Source: Pseudomonas khavaziana (lineage in GTDB: Bacteria > Pseudomonadota > Gammaproteobacteria > Pseudomonadales > Pseudomonadaceae). Taken from it: a stretch of DNA of 64,000 nt. Shown here one piece after another: positions 42,985 through 53,400 of the stretch; within the stretch, counting starts at the first letter, position 1, and every line of letters starts with the position of its first letter. A model generated the notes under the pieces. The model saw only the letters and a list, made by a program, of their open reading frames with translations, was not told the origin of the DNA and searched no databases. The position numbers were made by a program, and so were the translations under genes. The stretch spans positions 124,001 to 188,000 of the forward strand of contig NZ_JAHSTT010000010.1 in the NCBI RefSeq assembly GCF_019145205.1, given 5' to 3'.

Positions 42985-44640
42985 ATGAATTATCAGACTC
43001 CTGGAGTGTATGTCGAGGAATCCAATGCGTTGTCGCTGGGTATCCAGAGCGGTCAGACGGCGGTGCCAGTTTTTGTGGGGCATTTTGATGCGATAAAGAA
43101 AGACGGCACGCTAGACAAACAACCGCCGGTGCAATGCGTCCGTATCGATAGTTGGTTGAGCTTTACCCAGCAATTTGCATCTGATTCCAGCGCCACATTC
43201 TCTATCGGCCTTGATGGAAACAATAATGTAGTTACTCATGGTACTAATTTGGGTGCTGCAAGCGTACGAATGTTTATAGAAAATGGTGGCGGGATGTGTT
43301 ACGTGCTGCCGGTTAATAACTTCAAAAAAGCTATATCACAAATCGTCCCTGCGATTGATTTATGCCCAGATATCACATTGCTTTGCTGGTGCGAGCATCG
43401 CTCGGAGAGCGATGACCAATCCGTCGTCACTGAGCTTGGAAAGTTAACTGGAAGCGAAAAGAGCGGCGGTATGCAGAGTCGCTTTTTGCTTATCGATGCG
43501 GCTTTAATAAACAGTATGATCGCCGTACCTATCGTGACAGACCCGCATCATGCGGCGGCGTATTTTCCGGCACTGCGTACGGCATATCGGCATACAGCCG
43601 ATATTGAAGCAGTACCTCTTAAGGGCCTGAACAATGCCCCTTACAACCTCACCGGCGAATTTAATATAAAAAAATTGCGCGATAAGTGCGACGAGAACCT
43701 CAAAAAGCTGTCTGCCGCAGGGGAGCTCGTAAAGAAATCCGCAATGATTGTGAAGGCAGCTGCAGAAGTCGATAAAATAACTGTTAGCACTACGTCTTGG
43801 GAGAAAGTGTTTACCTTACTACACGCCATTAACGACAGCATGGATAAAAGTAATTCAGACGCTGCTGAGAAAGACTACAAAGCATTGGCGAGTATAATAA
43901 CCATAGCAAGCGCTCCCAAAGCTTTCCCCACACTGGTAGATTTTAAGAGTAATATTGAAAACTATAAAACTCTCTACGAAGCGAGCCTTCCAGTCCAAAA
44001 GCTCCTGAAAACAGTCATAAAAGTAGCCAGCGAACCCGTAGTACTGCGTGCGAGTGTAGCTATGGCCGGTGTGTATGCGCGCACCGACCGGGAACGTGGG
44101 GTATGGAAGGCGCCTGCCAACGTGGAGTTAAGTAGCGTCGCTGGGCTCGTAGCAGTAGACCTAGGTGCCAATACGGTTTCGGATATTCGCATCGACGATG
44201 CTTTTAACAACACGCTGGTTGAGAACAAGGTCAATGCCATACGAGCCTTCAGCGGGCGTGGCCATTTGGTCTGGGGCGCACGTACCATGGCTGGGCCGAG
44301 CGAGACAGCGTGGCGTTATGTATCGGTGCGACGACTGTTCAGCACAGTGGAGCGCGATGTGCAGGATGCGTTGCGTGTCGCAATGTTTGAGCCCAACAGT
44401 CAGCCCACTTGGATGAGCGTGCGCTCGGCGATCAGCCATTATTTGCATCGTTTGTGGCAGGACGGGGCGTTGGCGGGTGCGACGCCGGCCGAAGCGTATT
44501 TTGTGCGCGTGGGGCTGCATGAAACGATGACCGAGGAGGATGTGAACAATGGCCGCATGCTGGTAAGTATCGGTTTGGCGGCGGTGCGGCCGGCGGAGTT
44601 CATTGTCCTGCAATTGACCCAGGACATGGGTGCAACTTAA
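42985..44640 (+). CDS. afp3: Afp3/Pvc3-type sheath protein with large helical insertion
   Basis: The 551-residue sheath paralogue shares the start (YQTPGVYVEESNALSLGIQS) and C-terminal core (VSVRRLFSTVERDVQDALRV, LAAVRPAEFIVLQLTQDMGA) with the gene upstream. Between AAYFPALRTAYRHTADI and ASVAMAGVYARTDRERGVW, about residues 207-350, it carries an extra segment of about 145 residues, mostly helical and charged, that the 405-residue paralogue lacks. The insertion would be surface-exposed on the sheath. A gap of 100 bases precedes the gene. Confidence 0.9.
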   Translation: MNYQTPGVYVEESNALSLGIQSGQTAVPVFVGHFDAIKKDGTLDKQPPVQCVRIDSWLSFTQQFASDSSATFSIGLDGNNNVVTHGTNLGAASVRMFIENGGGMCYVLPVNNFKKAISQIVPAIDLCPDITLLCWCEHRSESDDQSVVTELGKLTGSEKSGGMQSRFLLIDAALINSMIAVPIVTDPHHAAAYFPALRTAYRHTADIEAVPLKGLNNAPYNLTGEFNIKKLRDKCDENLKKLSAAGELVKKSAMIVKAAAEVDKITVSTTSWEKVFTLLHAINDSMDKSNSDAAEKDYKALASIITIASAPKAFPTLVDFKSNIENYKTLYEASLPVQKLLKTVIKVASEPVVLRASVAMAGVYARTDRERGVWKAPANVELSSVAGLVAVDLGANTVSDIRIDDAFNNTLVENKVNAIRAFSGRGHLVWGARTMAGPSETAWRYVSVRRLFSTVERDVQDALRVAMFEPNSQPTWMSVRSAISHYLHRLWQDGALAGATPAEAYFVRVGLHETMTEEDVNNGRMLVSIGLAAVRPAEFIVLQLTQDMGAT

Positions 44641-44760
44641 CCGGAGACGGCCGCGGGCCGTTGTATACGTGCCCGCCGTTCGAGTCTTCTCCGTTTAGGC
44701 CATTGTATAGCCTATCAGTTCAGGCTGTGACTTGATTGGTACGATTAAAGGAGTCGCAAG

Positions 44761-46101
44761 ATGGTCCTGATGAACCAGGATGGAGCCGCTCTGCCGGGCA
44801 TATCCATTATCGACCCGCAATTGGAAGTGGACGCCGAGCCTTGGCCGACCGCGGTGCCGGTATGGGTGGGGTTGCATGAGATGATGGGATGCACTGACAT
44901 CGTGTGGCTTCCGGTGTCTTCGTGGGAGGACTATAAACAACTGGCATTTGGAACATCCGGGGAGTCCGAGAAGCCATGGTTCGGGGTATGCGAGTCGGTG
45001 CGGCTATATTTCATTAATGGCGGAGTTAGAGGGTACGTGATGTTATTGCCTGCTCCCCAGAGTTCGACGGACCTTAACATCGAAGCCAAAGTAAGTTGGC
45101 TCGAGAACCAGTTGGGGCAGGCTGGCGTGTGGGATCATGCTGTGCACGAAGACCAAGTTAGCCTGATCACACTGCCTGTATTACGGGAATGGCTAGAGCC
45201 TTTACCGTCGGTCATTTCAACACTAGGGACAGAAGGCACGCAGCAAAGTTTAGCCTCTGAGATCGCGCGAAATTATGTCAGGATTTGGGCGGCCGTAATG
45301 CGGGCAACCGCTGCGCGGTCGGATTGGTTTTTTGTTTTAGATACCCCTTTTGAACAGACCGCCATTAATGCCTGTATCGAATTACTGCACGCGTCGCCGC
45401 CATGGGGAGCGCGGGGCGGATACGTGGCGTTATATGGTCCTCATATTGAGTTGGAACTGGAGTTGGCGCTTGAGAAGCGTTATGCGCCACCCAGCGGCGC
45501 AGTATGTGGCGTAATGGCGCGCGTGGATGCCGCACAAGGAATCTGGAAGGCGCCAGCCAATGAACTTGTAGTGGGGGCTCAGGGGCTGGCGTATCGGGAA
45601 GGAATGCGTGGTGTTTCCGCCGCGAAGGGTGGGTCCGTTAACCTGATGCGTAATATGGCGGGGCATAGGGGGGAAGTGAAAGTTTGGGGCTGCCGGACGC
45701 TGGCATCGCGCGCGCAATCCCGCGATCACTATGTGCAGGTCCGCCGCACAACGACATGGATTGAGCGTCAATTATGTTCGATTTGCCAATTCGCAGTTTT
45801 CGAACCCAATACGCTGTTGACCTGGTTGCGATTGCGTACCTCGTGTGAGGCATGGTTGCGACGATTGTGGGAGGAGGGCGGCCTGAAGGGCGCTGAGGAG
45901 TCCCAGGCGTTCGTGGTGCAGATAGGGCATGGTGAGACAATGACAGCTGCCGAAGTAGCGGCAGGTGTAATCCGTGTCAGTGTGGGGCTCGCGCTACTGC
46001 AGGCGGCAGAGTTTATCGAGGTGCATTTGACGCTGAGGCATGAACAGTCTGTGACACGTAGTCTCCAGCGTGGGTATCAGAACTCCGAGGTGGAGCTATG
46101 A
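44761..46101 (+). CDS. afp4: Afp4/Pvc4-type sheath protein
   Basis: The 446-residue product is the third sheath-like protein. It keeps the C-terminal core in divergent form (GAVCGVMARVDAAQGIWKAP, EVKVWGCRTLASRAQSRDHY, VRRTTTWIERQLCSICQFAV, FEPNTLLTWLRLRTSCEAWL). The N-terminal part is less conserved. Afp4-type sheaths sit near the baseplate or form special layers. The stop overlaps the next start (ATGA). Confidence 0.88.
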   Translation: MVLMNQDGAALPGISIIDPQLEVDAEPWPTAVPVWVGLHEMMGCTDIVWLPVSSWEDYKQLAFGTSGESEKPWFGVCESVRLYFINGGVRGYVMLLPAPQSSTDLNIEAKVSWLENQLGQAGVWDHAVHEDQVSLITLPVLREWLEPLPSVISTLGTEGTQQSLASEIARNYVRIWAAVMRATAARSDWFFVLDTPFEQTAINACIELLHASPPWGARGGYVALYGPHIELELELALEKRYAPPSGAVCGVMARVDAAQGIWKAPANELVVGAQGLAYREGMRGVSAAKGGSVNLMRNMAGHRGEVKVWGCRTLASRAQSRDHYVQVRRTTTWIERQLCSICQFAVFEPNTLLTWLRLRTSCEAWLRRLWEEGGLKGAEESQAFVVQIGHGETMTAAEVAAGVIRVSVGLALLQAAEFIEVHLTLRHEQSVTRSLQRGYQNSEVEL

Positions 46102-46634
46102 GCATGGCCCACGATCAGATGCTGCTGTCGCATCGGTTCCATGTGTATTTTGAATTACAGGTGCCTGGCACTTCATCCGGAACGGGTTCCTTTCTTTCCA
46201 AGATGGCCCCCTTGAGCCGTCTTCCTCTGGGATTCAGCCCTTTGGATATGCGTTTTCAACGCATCTCTGGCATCGGCAGCCAACTTGATGTGACGGCCTT
46301 GCGCCAAGGCGGTGAAAATGTGGGTGACATCCATCTGCCGGAGCATGTTTCCCATAAGCCCCTCGTACTGGAGCGCGGCGTTTTGTCTAAGTTGCCGAGT
46401 ACGCCGATGTCTGGGTTATTTGAAAGTGGACTGGGATACTTTTTGAATGGCTATGCCGATATTCAAGTGGTGCTGATGGATAGCAGAGAGCGGCCGACGT
46501 GTTTGTGGTACATCCGCGATGCGATGCCGACCAGTTGGAGTTTGGGAGATTTGAGTGCAGCCGGCAGTAACGTATTGATCGAGAAGTTGGAGCTGTCGTA
46601 TCGCTGGATTAAACAGGTGCCTGTCAAATTATGA
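46098..46634 (+). CDS. afp5: Afp5/Pvc5-type tube-like protein
   Basis: The 178-residue protein has the gp19-like tube fold: LLSHRFHVYFELQVPG, FQRISGIGSQLDVTALRQGG, PLVLERGVLSKLPSTPMSGL and YIRDAMPTSWSLGDLSAAGS, NVLIEKLELSYRWIKQVPVK. It is the tube adaptor (tube initiator) that joins the tube to the hub region. ATGA overlaps at both ends couple it to its neighbours. Confidence 0.88.
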   Translation: MSMAHDQMLLSHRFHVYFELQVPGTSSGTGSFLSKMAPLSRLPLGFSPLDMRFQRISGIGSQLDVTALRQGGENVGDIHLPEHVSHKPLVLERGVLSKLPSTPMSGLFESGLGYFLNGYADIQVVLMDSRERPTCLWYIRDAMPTSWSLGDLSAAGSNVLIEKLELSYRWIKQVPVKL

Positions 46635-46822
46635 CCATCGAAATCAGAGAGTTAGTCATCGAGGCGCGCGTATTGGCTGATGGAGACGAGCGCGACGGAT
46701 GTTCGGCATCGCAAGGTTCATCGTCTATGCAGCTTGATGCGGTTTCACAGCAGCGTCTTATTGCGCAGGTGGTCCAGAGAGTGCTCCGAGTCCTTGAAGA
46801 TCGAGGGGAGAGGTTGCAATGA
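46631..46822 (+). CDS. afp6: Afp6/Pvc6-type small protein (DUF5908)
   Basis: The 63-residue protein starts MTIEIRELVIEARVLADGDE and ends with a helix (RLIAQVVQRVLRVLEDRGER). Start, size and place between the tube adaptor and the Afp7-like gene match the DUF5908 proteins of Afp/PVC clusters. Its role is not established. It overlaps both neighbours by 4 bases. Confidence 0.85.
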   Translation: MTIEIRELVIEARVLADGDERDGCSASQGSSSMQLDAVSQQRLIAQVVQRVLRVLEDRGERLQ

Positions 46823-47397
46823 GCGTCTTAGGTGCATTCAGCGGTGCGAAAGAGGCGTTGGGTATCCGCTTGGAGAAGCTCACGATTCAACAAAAGACTC
46901 GCCCGCAGATCTCTATCAGGGCGATGTATAACCCGACAAGCTTGTCGTTCGCCGTCAGCGCAGAGTATGGCAAGACATTGGGCATTGGAGAGTTCACTGA
47001 AAAAGTAGTGTTTAAACACCTCAAGTCCGGAGAGCTTGAACTTGAATTGATTTTGGATGCGAGCAGGCCTGGGATGGGTGAGCCGGTAGCCGAACAATTG
47101 GCTCAGCTTAAAGATGTGTGCATGCCATCTCCTGGACAAAAAGGCAGGCTTGGGCTGTGGGAGCTGAAAATCAGCTGGGGTCGTATGGATTGGTTGGGCG
47201 AACCCTCCTGCACGGCGGTCGCCGAGAAGATGACCGTTAAATATACGTTGTTTGACCGTGGCGGGCGCCCGTTGCGAGCACATGTAACCTTAAAATTAAA
47301 AGTGACGCCATCCGCCTCAACGAACGGGGAGTCTGCTATCGCAAGCAAGTCACCCAAGCAGGCAATCAACAACTTGCGTGACAAGCTGGGTATCTGA
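46819..47397 (+). CDS. afp7: Afp7/Pvc7-type tube adaptor protein
   Basis: The 192-residue protein matches the contractile-injection-system tube/adaptor family: RLEKLTIQQKTRPQISIRAM, YNPTSLSFAVSAEYGKTLGI and LGLWELKISWGRMDWLGEPS, ending LFDRGGRPLRAHVTLKLKV. Many homologues carry a C-terminal LysM domain; only a short tail (KQAINNLRDKLGI) is seen here. It connects the inner tube with the hub. Confidence 0.85.
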   Translation: MSVLGAFSGAKEALGIRLEKLTIQQKTRPQISIRAMYNPTSLSFAVSAEYGKTLGIGEFTEKVVFKHLKSGELELELILDASRPGMGEPVAEQLAQLKDVCMPSPGQKGRLGLWELKISWGRMDWLGEPSCTAVAEKMTVKYTLFDRGGRPLRAHVTLKLKVTPSASTNGESAIASKSPKQAINNLRDKLGI

Positions 47398-47501
47398 ATA
47401 AAGCGTGGCCGTCCTGATAGGAGAGTGCAAGGTGCCAAGCCATTAGTGCATGTACCTTATAACGACCGGGCGGTTCAGAGAGTGCGTACAGAGAGGCATG
47501 C

Positions 47502-49550
47502 ATGTTTAATCATATCGCTATTAAAAATAGATTGGATCGCCTAGCGACCCTCGGTACGCAAAAGGCGATGCCGGCGAAAGGGGCGTCTGCTGGTGACGTC
47601 TGGACGGAATGCGAGGTGCGAGTGACGGTGGGGGGGATGGTATTGCCTGATGCGTACAAAGACCTGTGTGTGATTAGGAATGTATCTACTCGTTTTGCGC
47701 TGAACGAAATTCCGAGCGCGGTCGTCAGGCTGGACGTGATTGATCCACGCAGCCCATCGACAGCAGGTGAGGTGCTCACCAGTGTACTTAACAAATGCCG
47801 GGTGTCGACGCGGTCATTAGTCCAGGTGCGCAAGCGAGGGGCGTCGGCGTGGTTAACCTTGTTCGAAGGGGTCGTGGAACAACTGGACTGGGAGGTATTG
47901 GCTGATCCCAAGACGAACCTGGTTGAGCTCAAAATCAAACATAACCTAGTGCGGCTCCAATCAAACTTTTCAGGTAAGGTCTTTCAGAATACGGCGGATG
48001 CGGACGTCTTAAAGGAGTTGCTAGGCGTCGGGACTATTCAGGCCGATAAAAGCCATAGTTTGACGGCCAAACGCGATCAAACCATTCATTGGCCATTCGG
48101 CGCTTCAGCATGGGAGTTTGCCAAGGCCTTGCTCGGGCGTAACGGTGTGTGCTTTTGGCCCAACGCCAAGGGCGGGAGAGTAGGACCTGCAGGGTGGTCC
48201 AAAGATGTGATTACCCTTGATGGCATACGCGCGCAAATCGAACGATTAACGTGGAAGCATTCTGCGTTGCGTTCGCCAAAATCGCTTTGGGTTGATCAAC
48301 ATGACGTGCAGAAGCAGGCGACGGTCAAGATGCAGGGCGAGCAATGCTTGCGCGGTAAAGGGTGCTTCGACCTCAAAGAAATCCCCTCACTTACACATGC
48401 TGACTCTCATTTAATTGATTGTGGATGGCTGACCCCTAGTGGCGGTGCAACGTCCAAAGGACGCGCCAATGGCTTGCTGCTGTCCTCGGCGCTTCAGGCT
48501 GCCCGAGGGACGGCGGTGCTTCGTGGCTATGTGTCGGGCGCGGTAGGGAACGTCCTTAAGATCGACCAACTGGAAAAAGGTTTATGTGGCGAAGGCTTGG
48601 TGACGGCAATCGAGCATGAGTTCAGTGCCGAGACGGTAGGTTGCATAACGACGTTTACTGTTGGGCTGACTCCGCAGGCTGCGCAATGGCCAGATATCCC
48701 AAGCCCCGCCGGCATGTTAGTCGGGCGAGTGCGGGCCTATGAGAAGACGCATGCTCGTAAGGACTGGCATGAGGTCTGGGTGGATGTAGCTGGCTTGGAA
48801 GGACATGTGCGCGCGCGATACAGCGGGCCCTATGCCTCAAAAAACGCAGCTCTGTGGCTGTATCCGCAGCAGGGGGACGAAGTGATGCTTAACACAATGG
48901 CGGGCGACCCCTGCAGTCTGGTCATGGTGGGGGCGATGAATAACCCGATCAATAAGCTGCCTGCGCCGTGGAGCGTGACAGATAACGATAAGCGGGGTTT
49001 GGTGTTTCATAAAGGCGAGGCATCCCTGGGGCTCAAAGTTGATCAAAAGGCCCACCGTATGGAGTTTGGTGTTGGCTCCGGCGATGAGATGCAGCACATC
49101 ACCGTCGATGCGAAAAAAGGCATGACCTTTGAGGCGAAGTCTGGGGCGTTTTTGGTAACAGCTGCTAAGGGCGGGATCTCGCTGAATGCCAAAGAAAAGG
49201 ATGTACAGCTGCATGCGAAGAATCACCTGACCCTTGGTGGTGATCAAGGCGTAGTGCTGTCCAGTGACAAAGCGACCGTCAAGATCAACGCCAAGACAAC
49301 GGCGCAAGTGACAGCCAAAGACGTCGCGCTTGCAGCGGGGCAAAGCAAGATAGATCTGGCCCAAGCATCTATAACGATCAAGGCGACGTCGATCTCCGCG
49401 AAAGGCTCTCAAGGCGTCTCGCTTAGCGGAGGGGGAACTTCTGAGCTGACGCTCAAAAGTGCTGGTGCAGGCATGAAAGGGCCAAGCGTGGAGATTGAGG
49501 GTCAAGCCAAGACGGATGTCAAGGCGCCAATGATTGCGCTGAAGCCATAA
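47502..49550 (+). CDS. afp8: Afp8/Pvc8-type VgrG-like hub/spike protein
   Basis: The 682-residue protein is the central hub. The N-terminal two thirds have the gp27-like and gp5 OB-fold parts (VRVTVGGMVLPDAYKDLCVI, LFEGVVEQLDWEVLADPKTN, VGRVRAYEKTHARKDWHEVW, LWLYPQQGDEVMLNTMAGDP). The C-terminal 130 residues are short repeats with a needle-like pattern (GGISLNAKEKDVQLHAKNHL, ATVKINAKTTAQVTAKDVAL). The needle is longer than in typical Pvc8. GAGAGG lies before the ATG. Confidence 0.9.
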   Translation: MFNHIAIKNRLDRLATLGTQKAMPAKGASAGDVWTECEVRVTVGGMVLPDAYKDLCVIRNVSTRFALNEIPSAVVRLDVIDPRSPSTAGEVLTSVLNKCRVSTRSLVQVRKRGASAWLTLFEGVVEQLDWEVLADPKTNLVELKIKHNLVRLQSNFSGKVFQNTADADVLKELLGVGTIQADKSHSLTAKRDQTIHWPFGASAWEFAKALLGRNGVCFWPNAKGGRVGPAGWSKDVITLDGIRAQIERLTWKHSALRSPKSLWVDQHDVQKQATVKMQGEQCLRGKGCFDLKEIPSLTHADSHLIDCGWLTPSGGATSKGRANGLLLSSALQAARGTAVLRGYVSGAVGNVLKIDQLEKGLCGEGLVTAIEHEFSAETVGCITTFTVGLTPQAAQWPDIPSPAGMLVGRVRAYEKTHARKDWHEVWVDVAGLEGHVRARYSGPYASKNAALWLYPQQGDEVMLNTMAGDPCSLVMVGAMNNPINKLPAPWSVTDNDKRGLVFHKGEASLGLKVDQKAHRMEFGVGSGDEMQHITVDAKKGMTFEAKSGAFLVTAAKGGISLNAKEKDVQLHAKNHLTLGGDQGVVLSSDKATVKINAKTTAQVTAKDVALAAGQSKIDLAQASITIKATSISAKGSQGVSLSGGGTSELTLKSAGAGMKGPSVEIEGQAKTDVKAPMIALKP

Positions 49551-49563
49551 CAGAGGGCATAGC

Positions 49564-49998
49564 ATGAATACGAATCAACGAGGGGGATGGGCGTTTCCTC
49601 TTACTTTTAAGCTAGGCCAAAGCCAATACGATGGCGCCGATGCGAGCAGCATAAAATTGATTGACGGGGATGAAGGTATCCGCCAAAGCATTTGCACGTT
49701 GCTGCACACACAACCTGGCGAACGCATTATGCGACCGGCCTACGGCTGCGATTTGGAGTCGGCCATGTTTGCCAATATGGACGACGGTCTGGTGGCTCAT
49801 GTGACGGCCCTGATTCATGAAAGCATTACGAACTTTGAGCCGCGCGCGCAGGCATTGCAGATAGTCGTGGATAGGGATTCTGCGCACGAGGGCCACCTGC
49901 GCGTGAGCATTGCGTATAGGCATGTGGAAACTGGGCGTGCCGAACAGATAAGCGGGGTACTTCATCTAACCGACGGCACGCGGGGTAGCTTCCAGTGA
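49564..49998 (+). CDS. afp9: Afp9/Pvc9-type baseplate protein (gp25-like)
   Basis: The 144-residue protein is a T4 gp25-like baseplate wedge component: GWAFPLTFKLGQSQYDGADA, IRQSICTLLHTQPGERIMRP, AYGCDLESAMFANMDDGLVA, FEPRAQALQIVVDRDSAHEG. The EPR motif of gp25 proteins is present. Its stop overlaps the next GTG start. Confidence 0.93.
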   Translation: MNTNQRGGWAFPLTFKLGQSQYDGADASSIKLIDGDEGIRQSICTLLHTQPGERIMRPAYGCDLESAMFANMDDGLVAHVTALIHESITNFEPRAQALQIVVDRDSAHEGHLRVSIAYRHVETGRAEQISGVLHLTDGTRGSFQ

Positions 49999-50414
49999 GC
50001 GACCAGTTAGTGGTGCAAGGCGATATGGTCAAAATTAATCCGTCGTTCGGGCCGATGATTGTCAATGCGCCGCCGGTGCCAATGGTCGCGATGGGTTTGC
50101 CCAACATTGCCGGCAAGGCAATCTGTGTGATGGGTGATGAAAAAATGCTCCAGATCATGGGAACCTATACAAAAGGCCAGTTTGTAACGCCCGGAATGGG
50201 TATCGCGAAGGTGGTTGGGTTAGCGCCCAATCAACCCTTACCGTGGTTAATGGTGGGAGGCAAACCGGCGCTATGCAAGGGCGCGCAGTTTCAAGTGATG
50301 TTCACGCCCACGGTACCTGCCATAGATCCCTCCACCGGAACGCCCGATGTACCCGTACCAGGAATGGGGACGGGCGCATTTATCGCTACCGAGGTAAGCG
50401 TACTAGCGGGGTAG
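49995..50414 (+). CDS. afp10: Afp10/Pvc10-type PAAR-like spike tip (DUF4280)
   Basis: The 139-residue protein has a PAAR-like/DUF4280 pattern: VSDQLVVQGDMVKINPSFGP, PNIAGKAICVMGDEKMLQIM, FVTPGMGIAKVVGLAPNQPL and GTGAFIATEVSVLAG. It caps the hub needle. The start is GTG 49995, overlapping the previous stop (GTGA). Confidence 0.88.
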   Translation: MSDQLVVQGDMVKINPSFGPMIVNAPPVPMVAMGLPNIAGKAICVMGDEKMLQIMGTYTKGQFVTPGMGIAKVVGLAPNQPLPWLMVGGKPALCKGAQFQVMFTPTVPAIDPSTGTPDVPVPGMGTGAFIATEVSVLAG

Positions 50415-50474
50415 TGCCAATGGGCTGCTAAGGCTTGGTATTCGCGAACGCAAGAAGCGTAGGAACGAAAAAAC

Positions 50475-53400
50475 ATGACGAACGAAAACGATGTTGACGA
50501 ACAGTTTGTACTGGATGGTCGCTCGCTGGCGCAACGGCTTGATGCGCTGCGGGATTATGGACAAAAAGTGGTTATGGGGCCCGAGGAGAAGACGACCTGG
50601 GCGGAGATGATGTTTGGAAAGGAAGCAGGTGGCGACGATGTTTCCGCATGGCCCCCCGTTCGCCAACGGTGTATGGACTGGTACCACGATCCAGAACGTG
50701 CCGATGGCACGCTTGCTCCGGAGCAGGCATTTCTACTGGCGTTGTTGGGCATATTGGAAGGGCCTAACCAGGCGTTCAACCGATTTGCGCCGCGGTATCG
50801 GGATTTGTACTACCGCGGGCTGCTCGGCTTGGCCCCGGAGCGGGCCCGAGCTGACCAACTTGTGGTGCAGTGGAGCTTGGTAGATACCCTCAAGGAACAA
50901 GCTATCACTTCGGGTCAACTGTTGGAGGCTGGTCAAGACAGCCTGGGCCAAACATTGCGGTATCGAGTAGATCGGCCGGTAGTGGTCAATCATGCACGCT
51001 GGACTGATTTGTGTTGGTGTGTGCCTGACGGCACCCGCCGCGGGGGGCGACGGGCGCGAGTCGTATTTGACGGCGCGGTGAGTGTGCCCGAACAAGGGCT
51101 GCGTTTAGGCGCACCTGCAAGCGGGCTCACCGATAGTTTGCCGACAACGGCTGTTGATCGTGATGTGATCGGAACGCGAGTTATCGGCTCGCCACTCTTC
51201 ATGGCGGCGAGTGGGCAACGCTTGTGGCGCTTGACGTTTGTCGACATCGTGCCATTCCTTGAGGCAGCAATCAGTGTGGAGAACGTTTGGCAGCCGATGA
51301 GTGCTACGAGTCCGGATTCGATAGTCTGGACCTTAAGCCTGGCTAACGATGTGGTGGTGCCAACGCTGCCAACTGATCTGGAAGGGCTGCAAGCGGATAC
51401 GCCGCTGGTGCGTCTGCGCCGTGCGGACGGCGGGCCGATTGCACGCGTAACTGAGTTGTCATTGGAAGTCAACGGATCCACAAATTTGCGCTGTGTCACT
51501 GACGAGGGCGATGAGATCCAGGCTGGACTACCGTTTGGAGAGATGGCCGCTGCAGGGAGCGGGATCAGTCTTATATCAGAAGAGTGGGTGAGGTTCGCCT
51601 CGTTCCTGGAAACAGTCACCATTACGCCGGTATGGGCGGGGCTCCCAACTGTGCCTTTCGAGGCATGGTACAAGGGGTATCAGATAAACGAACAGTTCAT
51701 TGAGGACACCCACCTTTTTACCGGCACCGCTCTGAAGGCGAAAGACCATGAATATTCGGTGGGTATTGACTGGATGGCAAAAGGAAAACTGGTAGACAGT
51801 AATGCCGTCCCCCTTGAGCTTTTTGACACCGATTCAAATAAAGCTCCGACCGGCAAACCTTTAGATGTGGGATTACCCATATATGCACCTGAAGTGATAT
51901 CAGCGATACCTGAGAGTTCAGAGGTGCTGGACTGGCCTTTATACATTCGTATGTACCTCAGCTATTCCTTTCACGCAGAGCTCTATCAACAGCACCTAAA
52001 ATTGCTACCTGGGTTTCAGACGAAAACTGAAGACGTTAAGTCGGAGGCCACTTCTACAGTTGGCAATCAAGTGCATAAAGTCACACAAACCATACCTATG
52101 ACGACAAAGGTCGTCGTGACGCCCCCGGTCTGGAACCCACCCTACATCCCTCATTGGCAATCGGTGCGCATGGGCTACAAGGCAAGCGAAAAGACGGTTG
52201 GATATCAGTTGGTCAGTACACCCTTTGGGTGGGCGGACGAAGATCAAGCCTATCGCGGTCCTACGATGGATGTGTATTTAGGCGTTGACGGCATCGAACC
52301 CGCCCAGTTACTGAGTCTGTACTGGCTGTTGAAAAGCCCGGGAAGAATGAAGGGCATTGCCTGGGAGTATTTGGCACGCGGTGAGCGATGGGCGAAGCTT
52401 GGACATGAGTTATCGGACGAAACGGACAGTTGGGCTAATAGTGGTCTGTGGACCCTTATGTGGCCTGGCGATGCATTGCATGAGGCAAAAGGTATGCCCG
52501 CAGGGCGCTATTGGCTGCGCGCCCGGGTGACACCTGACGCGACGCCCGCCCACGACGGTGTCCCGGTGTTGCCCCGTTTGATGGGGCTGGCGACCAACGT
52601 CAGTGCCGCGACATTGGTTGATGCAGATAGAGTTGCGGCGGACCATCTGATGAGTCCGTTGGCGGCCGGTTCCGTGACCCACGCCGTCAATGGACCCGAA
52701 GGTGTCCAGCAGGTAATTCAACCGTGGGCTTCTGTGGGAGGTTCTCCCCCAGAGTCCCGGCAGGCGTTTAATGCGCGAGTCGCCGCCCGGCTACGCCATC
52801 GCGGACGGGCATTGGATACCTGGGATTTGGTCAAACTTCTGCGTGAGCACGACGCGGGAATTCGCGAAGTGAGCGTGTGGGCGCAACCACGGCGCGATAA
52901 TAACAACGAAGATTACGGGCGGGACGGCACTTTGCCTCAAGTGTTGGTGGTGATGCCCACGCTGTTGGCTAACGACAGCGAGAACGCGCTAATGCCCGTC
53001 TACAGTCCGGCGAGATTACGCGGTCTGGAACTTTGGTTACAGGCGCGGACGTCCCCGTGGCTGAAAGTTACGTGCCAAAGCCCGAGTTACCGTTCAGTTC
53101 GTGTGAGTTGGCAAATCAAATACCGGGCGGGAGTCAGCCAGTCTTACGGCGATCAACTTGTGCGTGCGACGCTAGAGCGAGTGTTGCGGCCTTGGATGGG
53201 CGTTGAGAGCGCCCCCGTCTCAGTTATTGGCAAGCCACTGGCACGCCGCGCCATCCGCGAATGCATCATGCAGGTCACTGAGGTTGAGGATCTGCAGCGA
53301 CTGTTAATTGGCGGGGATGACGGTACTCGAGCTATCCCTGGTGGAAAGGTTAAGTGCTTTGAAGTCGCCGTTCCGGAGTACGTTCCATTGGAGTATCACA

